Position numbers and translations under genes: made by a program. Of a DNA stretch of 64,000 nt, positions 1 through 10,400 are shown one piece after another (the stretch's first letter is position 1; each line of letters starts with the position of its first letter). The stretch comes from Effrenium voratum (taxonomy: Eukaryota > Sar > Dinophyceae > Suessiales > Symbiodiniaceae), in NCBI GenBank assembly GCA_963377175.1, contig CAUJNA010001757.1, positions 186,001-250,000 on the forward strand. Reading direction: 5' to 3'. Under the pieces are notes generated by a model. The model was not told where the DNA came from and searched no databases. It worked only from the letters and a program-made list of their open reading frames with translations.

Positions 1-1388
1 CCGACCACACCCGCGTCCGGTCCATGCCGCAGCCCGTGCCTCGAAATCCGAATCGGATCGCATCGAAGTGGCGGGTTTGGGTTGGGGGAGGGGAGGGGGG
101 GGCGGCGAAGGTGGTTGTGTCTACCCGGCTTGTGAAGCTTGGGGATTGCAAAAAAAAACCGAAGGGTGTAAACAAAGACTCCTTGTGTTGTGTTTCAGGC
201 GGCCTAAGCCCAAAGAGAGTTTGTGGGTGTGTGTGTGTGTGTTGAATTTTAATGAGAAGAGATTTGTTGTGTTTTTTTTTGGAGTTGATCATTTTCAGTA
301 TATGTTCCAAAAAGGGTGCTTCTTTGTTTATGTTGCTTCCTTTTTGTCTTGAACGAAGACACCTCCTTGTTGGCCTTCGACCATGTGTGGTGTGCGTTTC
401 AAAAAGTAGAACTAGAGAACAATGTCTTTACCGGAGGAATCTTTTTCGGTGGTTGTGCGTGAGTTGCAAAGCTGCCGCCTGGTCTCTTGGGTGTGCAAGT
501 GGTCTGCGTAGGGTTTTGCTTAAGAGTCTGTGGCTGCATCTCCAAAAGAGGTGTGAGTGGACATGAGTGCTTGAACCTGTACGCCATCATCTGAGTCTGG
601 TGGCATGTCAGTACACTGGCAGGTACCCTGGGCAAGTAATCATATCCCATGAAAAGCACCCTGAGATTGTTTCGCTTTATGTCCTATCCTTCTGAAAAAG
701 CAAAGTCCGATCTGGGCCTGCCCTGTGCCCTGCATAAGATCAGCTTGTGGAAAAAATGAACATGGGCCAAACCTCCGTTCTCACAACTGCCGAACCTCTT
801 TCCCGATATGGAAATCAGGTGGCATCTCGCGCAAATGCAGCAACTCTCCGCCCATTTTGCGCTCTGTCTCTACGCTACATTATGGTCCCAGGGTCGGCTG
901 GCTGGGGTAAAGGCTTTACAATGCCGACAACGACAGAAATGATCACAAGCACTGGCCAAGACCGGTCACGTGCCGGCGGCTTCCTCAAAATCGCCTATAC
1001 AAACACGGGAGGAAAACAGAAAAGGAGCTCTGACGTCCACGTCGTAAACCGAGTGGCCGACAGGTCCCATCCCGATAGCGTGCGATAGCTTTGAAACTGA
1101 GATCTCGGGGCCTGCAATCGGTTTCATCCGATACCTCCGGAGATTTCAGAAGTGCTAAGGAATTTAGCACATGAAACGATGAAAGGAAACTGCAGGTATT
1201 TGAACCTTGAATTCTGTGCTAAATGTAGCACGCTTTAAACGCTGTCGGTGCTAATGTTTTTGGCAAGCTCTACAACGCAAGGTCTTTGTCTTGCTTTTGG
1301 TGCCAAAATCTGAGCACGCTTCACCCTTCCATTCTTTGACTCCCCCAAGTTCCCGAGGGATTCCACTTGGCTGCTGTACTCTGGGCCA
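1..1388. other. intergenic sequence, no gene recognised
   Basis: I see no convincing coding region here. There is a G-rich run near 85-105, an A-run near 150 and a GT microsatellite at about 225-242. Short open frames on both strands have no recognisable motif and no codon bias. It lies downstream of the minus-strand glycosyltransferase gene, so the right end may hold its 3' untranslated region. Confidence 0.5.
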
Positions 1389-3506
1389 CTAGGCACCACG
1401 CGCCCGACAGGCACGGGAGAAGGCGAGCCAAAGGGAGTAGGCCATTGCGAGCAGCGCATGCAGCAGCAGGTTGGTCACCAGCATCGAGGCCACCATAGAA
1501 CCCGCCAGCCCGGAGTAGCCCAGCCTCAAGGGCACCGCTCCCAAGCCAAAGTTCACAAAGAGCCAAGCCGTGAGGAAAATCCAACGGCTCCAGGAACGGA
1601 TGGCCATCGCATGCTTGCGCCAATCCTCAACCGCCACCTTAGCCTCGGGCATCTTCCCCTCCGTTTTCTCGCGGGTGGCCCACTTGGCGCTGACCCCGTC
1701 CGCGTTGGCCACCGCCACCACCGGCTGCTGCACCAGCTCCACGAAGGCTGCCAAGGGGACGGCCAGCACCAGCAGACCCGCCCAGGGCGCCCTCAGGCCA
1801 TGGGGCAGCTGCAGCAGCAGCAGCACCACAGACATGGCCAGGGGCATGGCCGCGAAGCAGAGGTTCCGGTGGGCCAGAAAGAACATCTGCAGGGCGCCCA
1901 AGCCCATGAAGAAGCCCATGAAGGCCGAGTGCATCTTCGGCTTCGATGGCACCGAGCTTCCGGCCGACAGCGCCGCGTAGAGGCAGATCACCAGCCACAG
2001 CGCGGCATGCACGCCGGCGCCGAGGCCGCGGCCAAGGCCAGCATCCTCCAGGAATTCGGCCGCCAAATGGGAGAACCACAGCGTCAAGGTGGCCGGGGCT
2101 AGGTGGGGCGTCCAGAGGAAGGAGGCCACGTGCACCAGCCAGAAGGGCCAGCGCGAAGGCTTGCAGCACCAGACCTTGGGGTTCAACAGCAAGGCGCTGC
2201 GGTTCCCAAGGTGGGACCGCTTCCAGCGGCACTGCTGGGCCAGGTACTCCAACCAGGTCTCAGGCATGAACGAGCTGGCGTGGACCTGGGGCATGAACCG
2301 GATCCCGTGCACCCCGTGCACCCTCTCTTGCACGTGCTCGTGGACGAGGTTGGTCATGAAGCTGTCCTCCCCCATCTCGATGCGCATGTTGTCCAGCATG
2401 GAGTCCTCCCGCACAGCCCGGCAGAAGTGCTCCTGCACAGCCTGCACGGCCTCCATGGAGTACATGGCGCAGGACCCGTTCAGCGGCGCCTGGAAGCGGA
2501 ACACGCTCTGGCCCAGCCACAAGATCCGTTGGGAGGCCCAGTCCCGCACCAGTTGGACCAAGAGGCAGAAGCTGGTCCGCTTCTCCGCCAGCATGAACGG
2601 GCCGCAGGCCGCCAGCCTTTGGTCCCGCAGGCAGTGGTAGAGCTCGGGCAAGTGACGATGCTCCACACGGCAGTCCCCGTCCAGCAGCAGCAGCGCCTGA
2701 GGCCCAGAAGCTGTCGGGCCGCTCTCCACGTCTGCGCTCTCCGCGTCTGAGGGCGCTTTGGGGGCGCTGTGCAGGAGGGACATACACAGCGCCTGGCTGG
2801 CACGCTTAGACCGCGCCCAGCTCGTCTTGATGTACAGCTCGAAGGGCACGTCGCGGCTGCTGCATGAGAGCTCCCCCTGCACCCGCACGCAGCCGTGCAC
2901 ACGCTCCGGATTTCTCAAGCAAAGCAAACCGCTCATCGCCTGCAGCGTCGCAAAGTCCTCCCCCCAGTCAGATTCCTTGGCCAGCGGCGATGCCTCTTCA
3001 CTCCGCGGGCTGCGGCCGGCTGAGCTGCCAGAGCTGCTGGGCGCCCGAGTGCTGCTCTCAAAGTCCTCCTCATTGGAGGCCTTGAGAAACTGGAGCACCT
3101 GCTCCTCCTTGCCCTGCAGCCCGTCCAGGAAGATCATGACGCGCACCGCCGGGCCAACGTCCGACGCCGACGTCTCGCGGAAGGTCCGCGGAAGGTCGGA
3201 GTACCCCGCTTGAAACCCCACGGTGCCTAAGCTGTGCTTCAGCTCCTCCTGGGTCTCCCGGTAGCAGCTGAGCACCACCACCAGCTCCTCCTCACGCACC
3301 ACATCGTCCACCAGGTCCTTGACCAGCAAACTTGGCGCCGCTGTGGTCTTGGCCCTTGCGAGCTTGGTGCGCAGGAGCAGCACCCGTGCCCAAGCGACAA
3401 GGACAAAGATGGCTACTGCCAGGGTCAAGACACCTCCAGCCATGGCACGATTGCTTTGCACGTCCATTACCTCCATGGCTGACAGGCAGACTGGTTTAGC
3501 TGACAC
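1389..3506 (-). CDS. family 2 glycosyltransferase, chitin-synthase-like, membrane bound
   Basis: An uninterrupted 705-residue frame. Residues about 24-45 form an N-terminal membrane segment. The catalytic region carries the expected processive GT2 signatures: LLLLDGDC with the acidic D-G-D at about 276-278, MGEDSF with the acidic residue at about 381, and QQCRW ending at W428, matching the QxxRW motif of chitin and cellulose synthases. The last 250 residues hold several hydrophobic segments typical of a translocation channel. Family knowledge suggests transfer of sugar from a UDP-sugar into a polysaccharide at the plasma membrane or Golgi; chitin itself is a guess. A serine-rich linker at about 150-175 lies before the catalytic core. 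The upstream methionine is used; M11 or M14 are alternatives. A gene this long without introns is notable beside the intron-rich genes nearby and could indicate retroposition. Confidence 0.75.
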   Translation of the reverse strand: MSAKPVCLSAMEVMDVQSNRAMAGGVLTLAVAIFVLVAWARVLLLRTKLARAKTTAAPSLLVKDLVDDVVREEELVVVLSCYRETQEELKHSLGTVGFQAGYSDLPRTFRETSASDVGPAVRVMIFLDGLQGKEEQVLQFLKASNEEDFESSTRAPSSSGSSAGRSPRSEEASPLAKESDWGEDFATLQAMSGLLCLRNPERVHGCVRVQGELSCSSRDVPFELYIKTSWARSKRASQALCMSLLHSAPKAPSDAESADVESGPTASGPQALLLLDGDCRVEHRHLPELYHCLRDQRLAACGPFMLAEKRTSFCLLVQLVRDWASQRILWLGQSVFRFQAPLNGSCAMYSMEAVQAVQEHFCRAVREDSMLDNMRIEMGEDSFMTNLVHEHVQERVHGVHGIRFMPQVHASSFMPETWLEYLAQQCRWKRSHLGNRSALLLNPKVWCCKPSRWPFWLVHVASFLWTPHLAPATLTLWFSHLAAEFLEDAGLGRGLGAGVHAALWLVICLYAALSAGSSVPSKPKMHSAFMGFFMGLGALQMFFLAHRNLCFAAMPLAMSVVLLLLQLPHGLRAPWAGLLVLAVPLAAFVELVQQPVVAVANADGVSAKWATREKTEGKMPEAKVAVEDWRKHAMAIRSWSRWIFLTAWLFVNFGLGAVPLRLGYSGLAGSMVASMLVTNLLLHALLAMAYSLWLAFSRACRARGA

Positions 3507-4600
3507 AAACGCCTTCTGCCAAAATGGCTACACCGTATCCATTTTACCATGTAAACATTTATCGGAACCAAACACAACCGCCGCCTTGTCATTTGCTCTC
3601 TGAAAGCCTTTGGTGACCTCTCAAGACTCGCCGGACGTACAGGGTAAAAGTAGATGCCACAAATCCCTACATGTGGGCAAAGAAAGGGGATGACCAAAGC
3701 GAAATGAGGGAGGTTGTGCCATCTACTTAAAGCGGGGGCACCGTACTGTGAGTAAGGTGGGCAATAGCCACGGTTATAACCACTTGCTACGTTGCCCTGC
3801 CCTACTTTCACCCAACTGTAGCTGACATGCGCCCATTTCCCTCCCCCCCCCCCAGCTTTCTCCCCTCCCGCCTGCCGCCTCGTCCGCTTCCAGCTCGCTC
3901 CGGGTGCACAGTCTGGCCCCGACCTCCTGAGGCAAGCGCGAAGCGGCGAGCACGGCACGCGCGAAACGGCGGTGTTGGTCGTGGGCCGTCAATATGAGGG
4001 CCTGAATGATGATTTCAGAATTCATATGGAACGTTCGCTTCTCCCGTTGCATTAAAAGCAATAAACAACTAAAACAAGTGCTAACATTCTCCTATGACCA
4101 CGGCTCTCGGGGCAGCAGTTCGGTCGGGAAATTGAAACCACATGACCGATGCTCAGTGGCTCACGGACCCTGAAATCGTGGTGTTTGATCGTTTTTTCGA
4201 CACTCGCATCTCAACGGAATGGCTGTCAACCAGCAAGTCCGCATAAAAACCACGAGGAAATAAACATCAGACATGTCGCGCTTCACAGCCCGTGATGATC
4301 AATCTAACGCGCTCAAGGGCCCCTCTGCTTCCCTTGCTAAACCTGTAAACCAAGTTTGCAACCCACCCCCCACAAAACCCAGCCCGAACCTCAGAGATCT
4401 ATTTGTTGTTTGCCACGAGGGAATTGAAACCAAAAGGTTCGGCTCTTTTAGGAGTACATGACCCCCTATGTTTAATCTTATTTGGGGTGCACCAAATAGC
4501 CAGCGGCTCCCTTTTGTGTTCCCTTTTGCACCTCAAAAAGTAACCCCCCCCAACCCAACAACTAGACGACGAGTGGCCCGGAAGCATAGAGGCAAGTTGA
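3507..4600. other. intergenic sequence upstream of the glycosyltransferase
   Basis: No coding region is supported. It presumably contains the promoter and 5' untranslated region of the minus-strand glycosyltransferase, but dinoflagellate promoters lack a clear TATA signature and I cannot place one. A C-run lies near 3845-3855. Confidence 0.4.
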
Positions 4601-5515
4601 TGTAACTCTCGCAAAGTTAGCATGAGGAGTTGGCAGGCGAAGCAATTCTCAAAAAGTTGGCATGAGAAGCTGGCAGGTTAAGTAACTCTCGAATAGTTGG
4701 CTGGCAAAGTTGGCGGGTGAAGTAATTCTCGCAAAGTTGACATGAGAAGTTGGCAGGCGAAGTAACTCAAGAGAAAAGTTGGCATGAGAAGTTGGCAGGT
4801 GAAATAACTCTCAAAGAGTTGGCATGAGAAGTTGGCAGGTGAAGTAACTCTCGAAAAGTTGGCGTGAGAAGCTGGCAGGTGAAGTAATTCTCGAAAAGTT
4901 GGCACGAGAAGATGGCGCGTGAAGTAACTCTCGAAAAGTTGGCGTGAGAAGCCGGCAGGTGAAGTAACTTTCGAAAAGTTAGCATGAGAAGTTGGCAGGC
5001 GAAGTAATTCTCGAAAAGTTGGCGCGAGAAGTTGGCAGGCGAAGTAACTCTCGAAAAGTTGGCAGGCGATGTTGGCAGGTGAAGTACCTCTCGAAAAGTT
5101 GGCATGAGAAGCTGGCAGGTGAAGTAATTTTTCGAAAAGTTGCCACGAGAGGTTGGCAGATAAAGTATTTCTCGAAAAGTTGGCATGAGAAGTTGGCAGG
5201 TGAAGTAATTCTCGAAAAGTTGGCAGGTGAAGTTGCCACGAGAGGTTGGCAGGTAAAGTATTTCTCGAAAAGTTGGCATGAGAAGTTGGCAGGTAAAGTA
5301 ATTCTCGAAAAGTTGGCATGAGAAGCTCGCAGGTGTAGTAACTCTCGAAAAGTTGGCATGATAAGCTCGCAGGTGAAGTAACTCCTCGAAAAGTTGGCAC
5401 GAGAAGTTGGCAGGTGAAGTAACTCTCGAAAAGGTGGCATGAGAAGCTGGCAGGTGAAGTAATTCTCGAAGTTTCGGCATGAGAAACTGGCAGGTGAAGT
5501 AATTAACCCTCAAAA
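4600..5515. repeat. 40-bp tandem repeat array, left block
   Basis: About 22 head-to-tail units of 40 bp built on AAGTTGGCATGAGAAG followed by TTGGCAGGTGAAGTAACTCTCG. The period is read directly: identical phases recur every 40 bases, for example at 4861, 4901 and 4941. Because 40 is not a multiple of three, the array is open in several frames and gives repetitive pseudo-proteins, which I do not annotate. The same unit, slightly altered (CTCGACAAG for CTCGAAAAG), forms a second block at 6600-6920. Confidence 0.9.
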
Positions 5516-5795
5516 AGCTGGAGCGGCGGAGGCGCTCCGCGTGCTACATTTGCAATTTACAGTTGCGATTTTCCAGCCATTTGTATCTAAAAGTTGCGAT
5601 TTTCCAGCCGGAGCTGCGGGAGCACGCTCCGCGTACTACGTCTGTACTTAAAAAGTGCGATTTTCCAGCCGGAGCTGCAGCAGCCTCCGCGTACTACGTC
5701 TGTACTTAAAAGTTGCGATTTTCCAGCCGGAGCTGCAGGAGCACGCTCCGCGTACTACGTTTGTACTTAAAAGCTGCGATTTTCAAGCCGGAGCT
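5516..5795. repeat. about 62-bp tandem repeat, four units
   Basis: Four diverged copies of a unit containing TTGCGATTTTCCAGCCGGAG, then GCACGCTCCGCGTACTACG and TCTGTACTTAAAAG. The copies start near 5560, 5605, 5655 and 5712. Length varies by a few bases, mostly in the GCAGGAGCACGC part. The block joins the 40-bp array on its left and the tRNA-like sequence on its right. Confidence 0.8.
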
Positions 5796-5796
5796 G

Positions 5797-5880
5797 CCGC
5801 GGACCAGGGGGGAATCGAACCCGGGACCGCGGGATTGCGAAAGCAGGCGCGCACACCACGAGACAACTTCCAAAAGCCGT
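5797..5880 (-). other. tRNA-like sequence (Pol III B box), possible SINE remnant
   Basis: Read on the minus strand, a T-arm-like segment contains GGTTCGATTCC, an exact match to the RNA polymerase III B box, inside CCCGGGTTCGATTCCCCCC. Upstream lies TGGTGTGCGCG, a weak A box. The 5' acceptor strand does not pair with the 3' strand (TGGTCCGC) and the anticodon stem is broken, so this is not a functional tRNA. A tRNA-derived short interspersed element or a tRNA relic is the likely explanation. Confidence 0.45.
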
Positions 5881-5887
5881 TTCGCGA

Positions 5888-6525
5888 GCAAGAAAATCGC
5901 ACGGCGCCACAGCGAGAGCGCTTTCTCCGCAGAGGGTTCATCGGGCTCAAGACAGATGCGCACGGCGCCACAGCGAGAGCGATCCGACACGCACGATCCC
6001 CGCAGAGGGTTCATCGGGCTCAAGACAAATTCGCACGGCGCCACAGCGAGAGCGCTTCGACACGCAGGATCTCCGCAGAGGGTTCGCCAAGGTCAAGACA
6101 AATTCGCACGGCGCCACAGCGAGAGCGCTTCGACACGCACGATCTCCGCAGAGGGTTCGCCAAGGTCAAGACAAATTCGCACGGCGCCACAGCGAGAGCG
6201 CTTCGACACGCACGATCTCCGCAGAGGGTTCGCCAAGGTCAAGACAAATTCGCACGGCGCCACAGCGAGAGCGCTTCGACACGCACGATCTCCGCAGAGG
6301 GTTCGCCGCGCTCAAGACAAATTCGCACGGCGCCACAGCGAGAGCGCTTCGACACGCACGATCCCCGCAGAGGGTTCATCGGGCTCAAGACAAATTCGCA
6401 CGGCGCCACAGCGAGAGCGCTTCGACACGCACGATCTCCGCAGAGGGTTCGCCGGCTCAAGACAAATTCGCACGGCGCCACAGCGAGAGCGCTTCGACAC
6501 GCACGATCTCCGCAGAGGGGTGCGT
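5888..6525. repeat. 73-bp tandem repeat array
   Basis: Eight to nine units of 73 bp containing CACGGCGCCACAGCGAGAGC, then GCTTCGACACGCACGATC and TCCGCAGAGGGTTC. The period is exact where checked: CACGGCGCC starts at 6034, 6107 and 6180. Two subtypes differ after GGTTC (ATCGGGCTC or GCCAAGGTC). The long open frames on both strands are by-products of the repeat. Confidence 0.9.
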
Positions 6526-6599
6526 TTCGTAAGCTCCCGTCGGGCCTACCCCCGCCATAAAAAGAAGAAGAATTAAGAGTCGAGATGTGAAGGTAGAAC

Positions 6600-6925
6600 A
6601 GAAAAGTTAGCTTGTGTTTTTAGGATAGTGAAGTAACACCCGACAAATTAGCTTGTGCTTTTAGTAGAATGAGATAACAGCCGAAAAGTTGACATGAGAA
6701 GTTGGCAGGTGAAGTAACTCTCAAAAAGTTGACATGAGAAGTAGGCAGGTGAAGTAACTCTCGACAAGTTGGCATGAGAAGTTGGCAGGTGAAGTAACTC
6801 TCGACAAGTTGGCATGAGAAGTTGGCAGGTGAAGTAACTCTCGACAAGTTGGCATGAGAAGTTGGCAGGTGAAGTAACTCTCGACAAGTTGGCATGAGAA
6901 GTTGGCAGGTGAAGTTGGCAGCCGC
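6600..6925. repeat. 40-bp tandem repeat array, right block
   Basis: A second array of the 40-bp unit with the variant CTCTCGACAAGTTGGCATGA. The last five or six units are nearly identical, which suggests recent amplification. Together with the left block it brackets the 62- and 73-bp arrays, as if those had been inserted into an older 40-bp array. Confidence 0.9.
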
Positions 6926-7301
6926 TTTTAGAAGAAGAACCCTTCGCAATGCTTCCGGGAAAAAGGCACGCCAAAAACTGCCCCCACCCCTGAAGCTAAA
7001 CCCTGAACAGAAAGGGTCACCTGATTTCACATTTATCTTCCCTTCCCAAAAAGCGAAAAATGCGTGCTGCCATTTTTGAGAATTGATTTTTAAAGGCTTC
7101 TCCCGCTCCGAAAAAGAAAAAACAAAACTCGCCAAAAACAGCACAAAACTCAAAAAGCAACCTCTACACAAAGCAATGAACCCAAAGAAACATCCAGAAA
7201 CCAACGGCTTCTCTCCAAAAACTCGACCCCAAGTGTCCACCACCATCCCCCTTCCCCCCCTTCTCCCCCGCCCAAAACCGGCGCGGCGCTTGGCGTCTCG
7301 C

Positions 7302-7408
7302 CTTGCAGTTCCGCTGCGCCGTGCTCCAGGGCACCTCCCCGCTGCAGCCCTTCAAAGGCGCCTCGTCGCTGGCCGCGCACACGGCTCCGTCGTCGTTGGC
7401 GCTGGAGC
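7302..7408 (-). CDS. candidate exon 11 of the 7.3-17.6 kb gene
   Basis: Acceptor GGTCTGATCTGCAG, donor probably GC after AACTGCAAG. The frame reads SSANDDGAVCAASDEAP then LKGCSGEVPWSTAQRNCK. The spacing W..A...C at the end recalls C-type-lectin-like domains, but on one exon that is only a hint. If the donor is not used the frame runs on leftwards with arginine-rich sequence. Confidence 0.45.
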
Positions 7409-10400
7409 CTGCAGATCAGACCGATGGTTGCGACATCCGCGTCTCGCACCACCGAATGAAACCATGGCTGAAACTGAAACCTAGGCAAGTTTCCACAAGA
7501 AAGCCTCCAGTGACTTCCAAACATTTCTAGATGGGAGAGTACCCTCTCACGTTGTGGATGGGCAAAACCCTGCACCACTTTGAAACCATGGTTGAAACCA
7601 AAACGTTTGTTGGTAATTGTACGGGAATCGAATCAGACACCAGGGGGTTTCTTGAGTGAAAGTGTGTTTTCGTCCATCCACAGTATGGGAGTCTCAAAAT
7701 CAGAAGCCAAGGAAGAGTTTGAGGGTGAATCGCGCGGCAGGAAGAAGCAGTTTTCAAACAAAGGGACCCAAAAAACCGTAGAACGTGTCTCCCTTTGGTT
7801 TTCCCGACGTAGTACATATCGCGTATTTGAGTGGTACATAACCCGTATACCTCCAAACCCCATACGTCGAACCAAAGGCTTCAGCCGAGCGAGGCGCGGG
7901 TGGGCCAGTTCAGCTCGGCGCAGGTCAGCTCCGACTTCATCTGCCGGCGAAACCAGCAAAAACCCCAACGGCGGGGCGTCGCTCATGCTGTGGGTGGGCG
8001 AAGTCCATTTCGCACCACTTTGAAACCATGGGAAACCATGGTTTGTGGATATTACAGGATAACAGGGGTTTCTTAGGTGGTGCAGGATTTCGGTGAACCT
8101 TCATCGTTGCCCACTTGGGTCAGACGCTGGTGGGCGATTGCTCGATCCTATCGTTTGAAAGGACAACCGCTATTCCACACTCGGACACAATTAGGACACC
8201 CCGGAAAGGCCGCGGAAGAGAGCTGCTCTTTGTTCTGATCGGCATACCTCGAAGAAGAACAAAGAAAACAACGTGCGGTTTCCCGCTACTCAAAGTGGAC
8301 AGCACTTTGAAAACCCTACTCCGAAAGCCCATTTGTTTAGGGCCAGAGTAAGTATCTTCATCGCCTTTCCCGGGTCAACATAATAACCTTAAAAATAAGA
8401 AAATTGTATTTGGAGCAGGAAGAAGGCGCAAACTACCATGCCCGTACAGAACTCCTGGTAGCTCCGAACCAAGGCAAGGCACACAGAAATCCAACACGAG
8501 CAGAAGAAGAAAGCAAGGATAGCAAGTTGAGAAAGACTGGGAAATGCACTTGAAATTTTAGTTGAGGAGCAAGGCGAAAAAATCCACAAGATGCTCCACA
8601 AACAGGCAAATGTTGGATACTTCCAGCTCCTTAGCCCTTCACTTCCTTCCCAGCACCAGCAAATCTGGATTACTCCCTCCGCCCCCGAAGCAACTGCAGA
8701 CATAAGGCAGAGAAGCCAACAAACATGTGCAAACCCCAAATGTCATGGAGAAAAGTCATTAGACCCAATGTAGATTTACTCTGGGCTGCCCTCAGATCCC
8801 CTGCTAAAAGTTTAACTTTTGATGGCTTAAATACGGAAACCCAACCACTAAACAAACTAAAAAGCTTTAAACAAGGAAGCGGATGGCTAGTTTAACCACC
8901 AAGTACTGGAGAAGTTCGAACTTCTCGAGCATTGGCGAAAAAGATGAAGAACGCTGGGCTAAACAAAGTCTGAAGTCTGCCTACCCAGCAGAGTACCGGA
9001 GAACCCCTTGCCAACAAACCGAAAATACCTCGGTCTCTCCACCCAAGCGGCGCCCGCAAGGTCGCCTGGCTGTCCTCCGTGCTCTTCGTCTCGCAGGCGG
9101 GCGCGCAGTAGCCTAAGCTTCGGCCGGAGGGCGGTGATGGTCCGGGGCGTCCTGCAAACCAGGTGAGTCACAATCAAAACCCGGTATTACGATGGTCTAC
9201 CCAGAACCATGTAAAGAATTAGGAAGGCGGCCGCAACTATTGTCTGGCTGGGACTGCCCCTTACTAACATTCATCTACCCGGGTTTTTTGATTGTGGCTC
9301 AGGTGGTTTGGGGAGAGTGTCCTCTTTTCGTGAAAGCCGCGGGCTTGCGGTTTCGCCCGTCAAGGAGCCGCACATCTACCTTTCGACCTAGTGAAAAAAG
9401 GGTGCTCCCGTGGAACAAAAGAGGACAAAGGGAACCTCCCTTTTGCTAGAATTCGTCACTTGGAAGGCAGATTCCCCATTTGCATCACGGAGGAACTCTT
9501 CCGCAAACCTCAAGGCGATCCGTTCCTTCGGGAGCTTCCCAAAAGACCTTTTGCATGTCGTTTGATTGGAAACCAAAACCAAAGCGCTGAGATGTGAGCT
9601 CCAAAACCCACTTTGAAACACATTCAAGGGACTCCTTGGTGGACATGATTTGCATGGTTGCGAAAGTATGCCCACTACATCCTGCCACCAAGTTTGAGTC
9701 CAATTCCACCAAATCCAGCGATTCCCCCCAGTCCCGAGGACGAGCCAAAATTTTCTCAAACACATAAAACTCCCCCCTTCTGACTGGGGAAGTACACAAA
9801 ATTGGGCCCCACAACCCTTCTTTGAGAACCGTTCTGGTGGATAGAGGTGCTTTCATCCCAATGGCTACTTGGATGCTCGGCCAAGCTAGCAGGTGATTAG
9901 CCACCCAGAGGTTTCACTCCCCCAAAAACCAGGTTCATCCCACTGAACGGAGGACAGAGTGGATGATTGCTCAGGTTGCCAACAAAAAACCCACTCGGCC
10001 GAACATCCAAGTACGGGCCTCCCTTGGCCAATCACTGCAAGCGGAACCCCAGCACTCCAGGCCAAGTGGCCCCACTTCTTCTTCTCCTGACAGCGCAAGT
10101 GCGGCAAGCAAGGAAGCAACCCTTGGCTTTTATGGGGTGTCCCTTTGGCTGATGATCCGGATGCGAACTCCGCACAACCGTTGTTGCGCCTCATCAATTG
10201 TGCAGCCCATTGGGCCCAAGACGACAGTGTCTAACATAATCTACAGAAAAATCGCTCGCGCCTCCATGCTTATCAGCCATGTTGGCTGTTCGCTCGATCT
10301 GTGAGTCACGCCGTTAAGTGAACCTCCAATGGTTGCTTGCGTGTCTTGTGTGTGTGTAGGAGAGCGTATGTCAAAGCCCAACTCTGCTTGAGCAACCATT

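Noticed and set aside
1050..1090. GATA hairpins outside the copia element (CCCGATAGCG, TGCGATAGC)
   Set aside because: Stems of two bases only; counted as background.
4600..6925. CRISPR-like array
   Set aside because: Units are adjacent without unique spacers, and the organism is eukaryotic.
4678..7246. Repetitive proteins of 100-300 residues in the tandem arrays
   Set aside because: Periods of 40 and 73 bp are not multiples of three; the frames are by-products.
7870..8000. Plus-strand exon with strong GC3 (QFSSAQVSSDFICRR)
   Set aside because: It is attractive, but all neighbouring exons are on the minus strand and the minus strand has a good acceptor; left as an uncertainty of exon 10.
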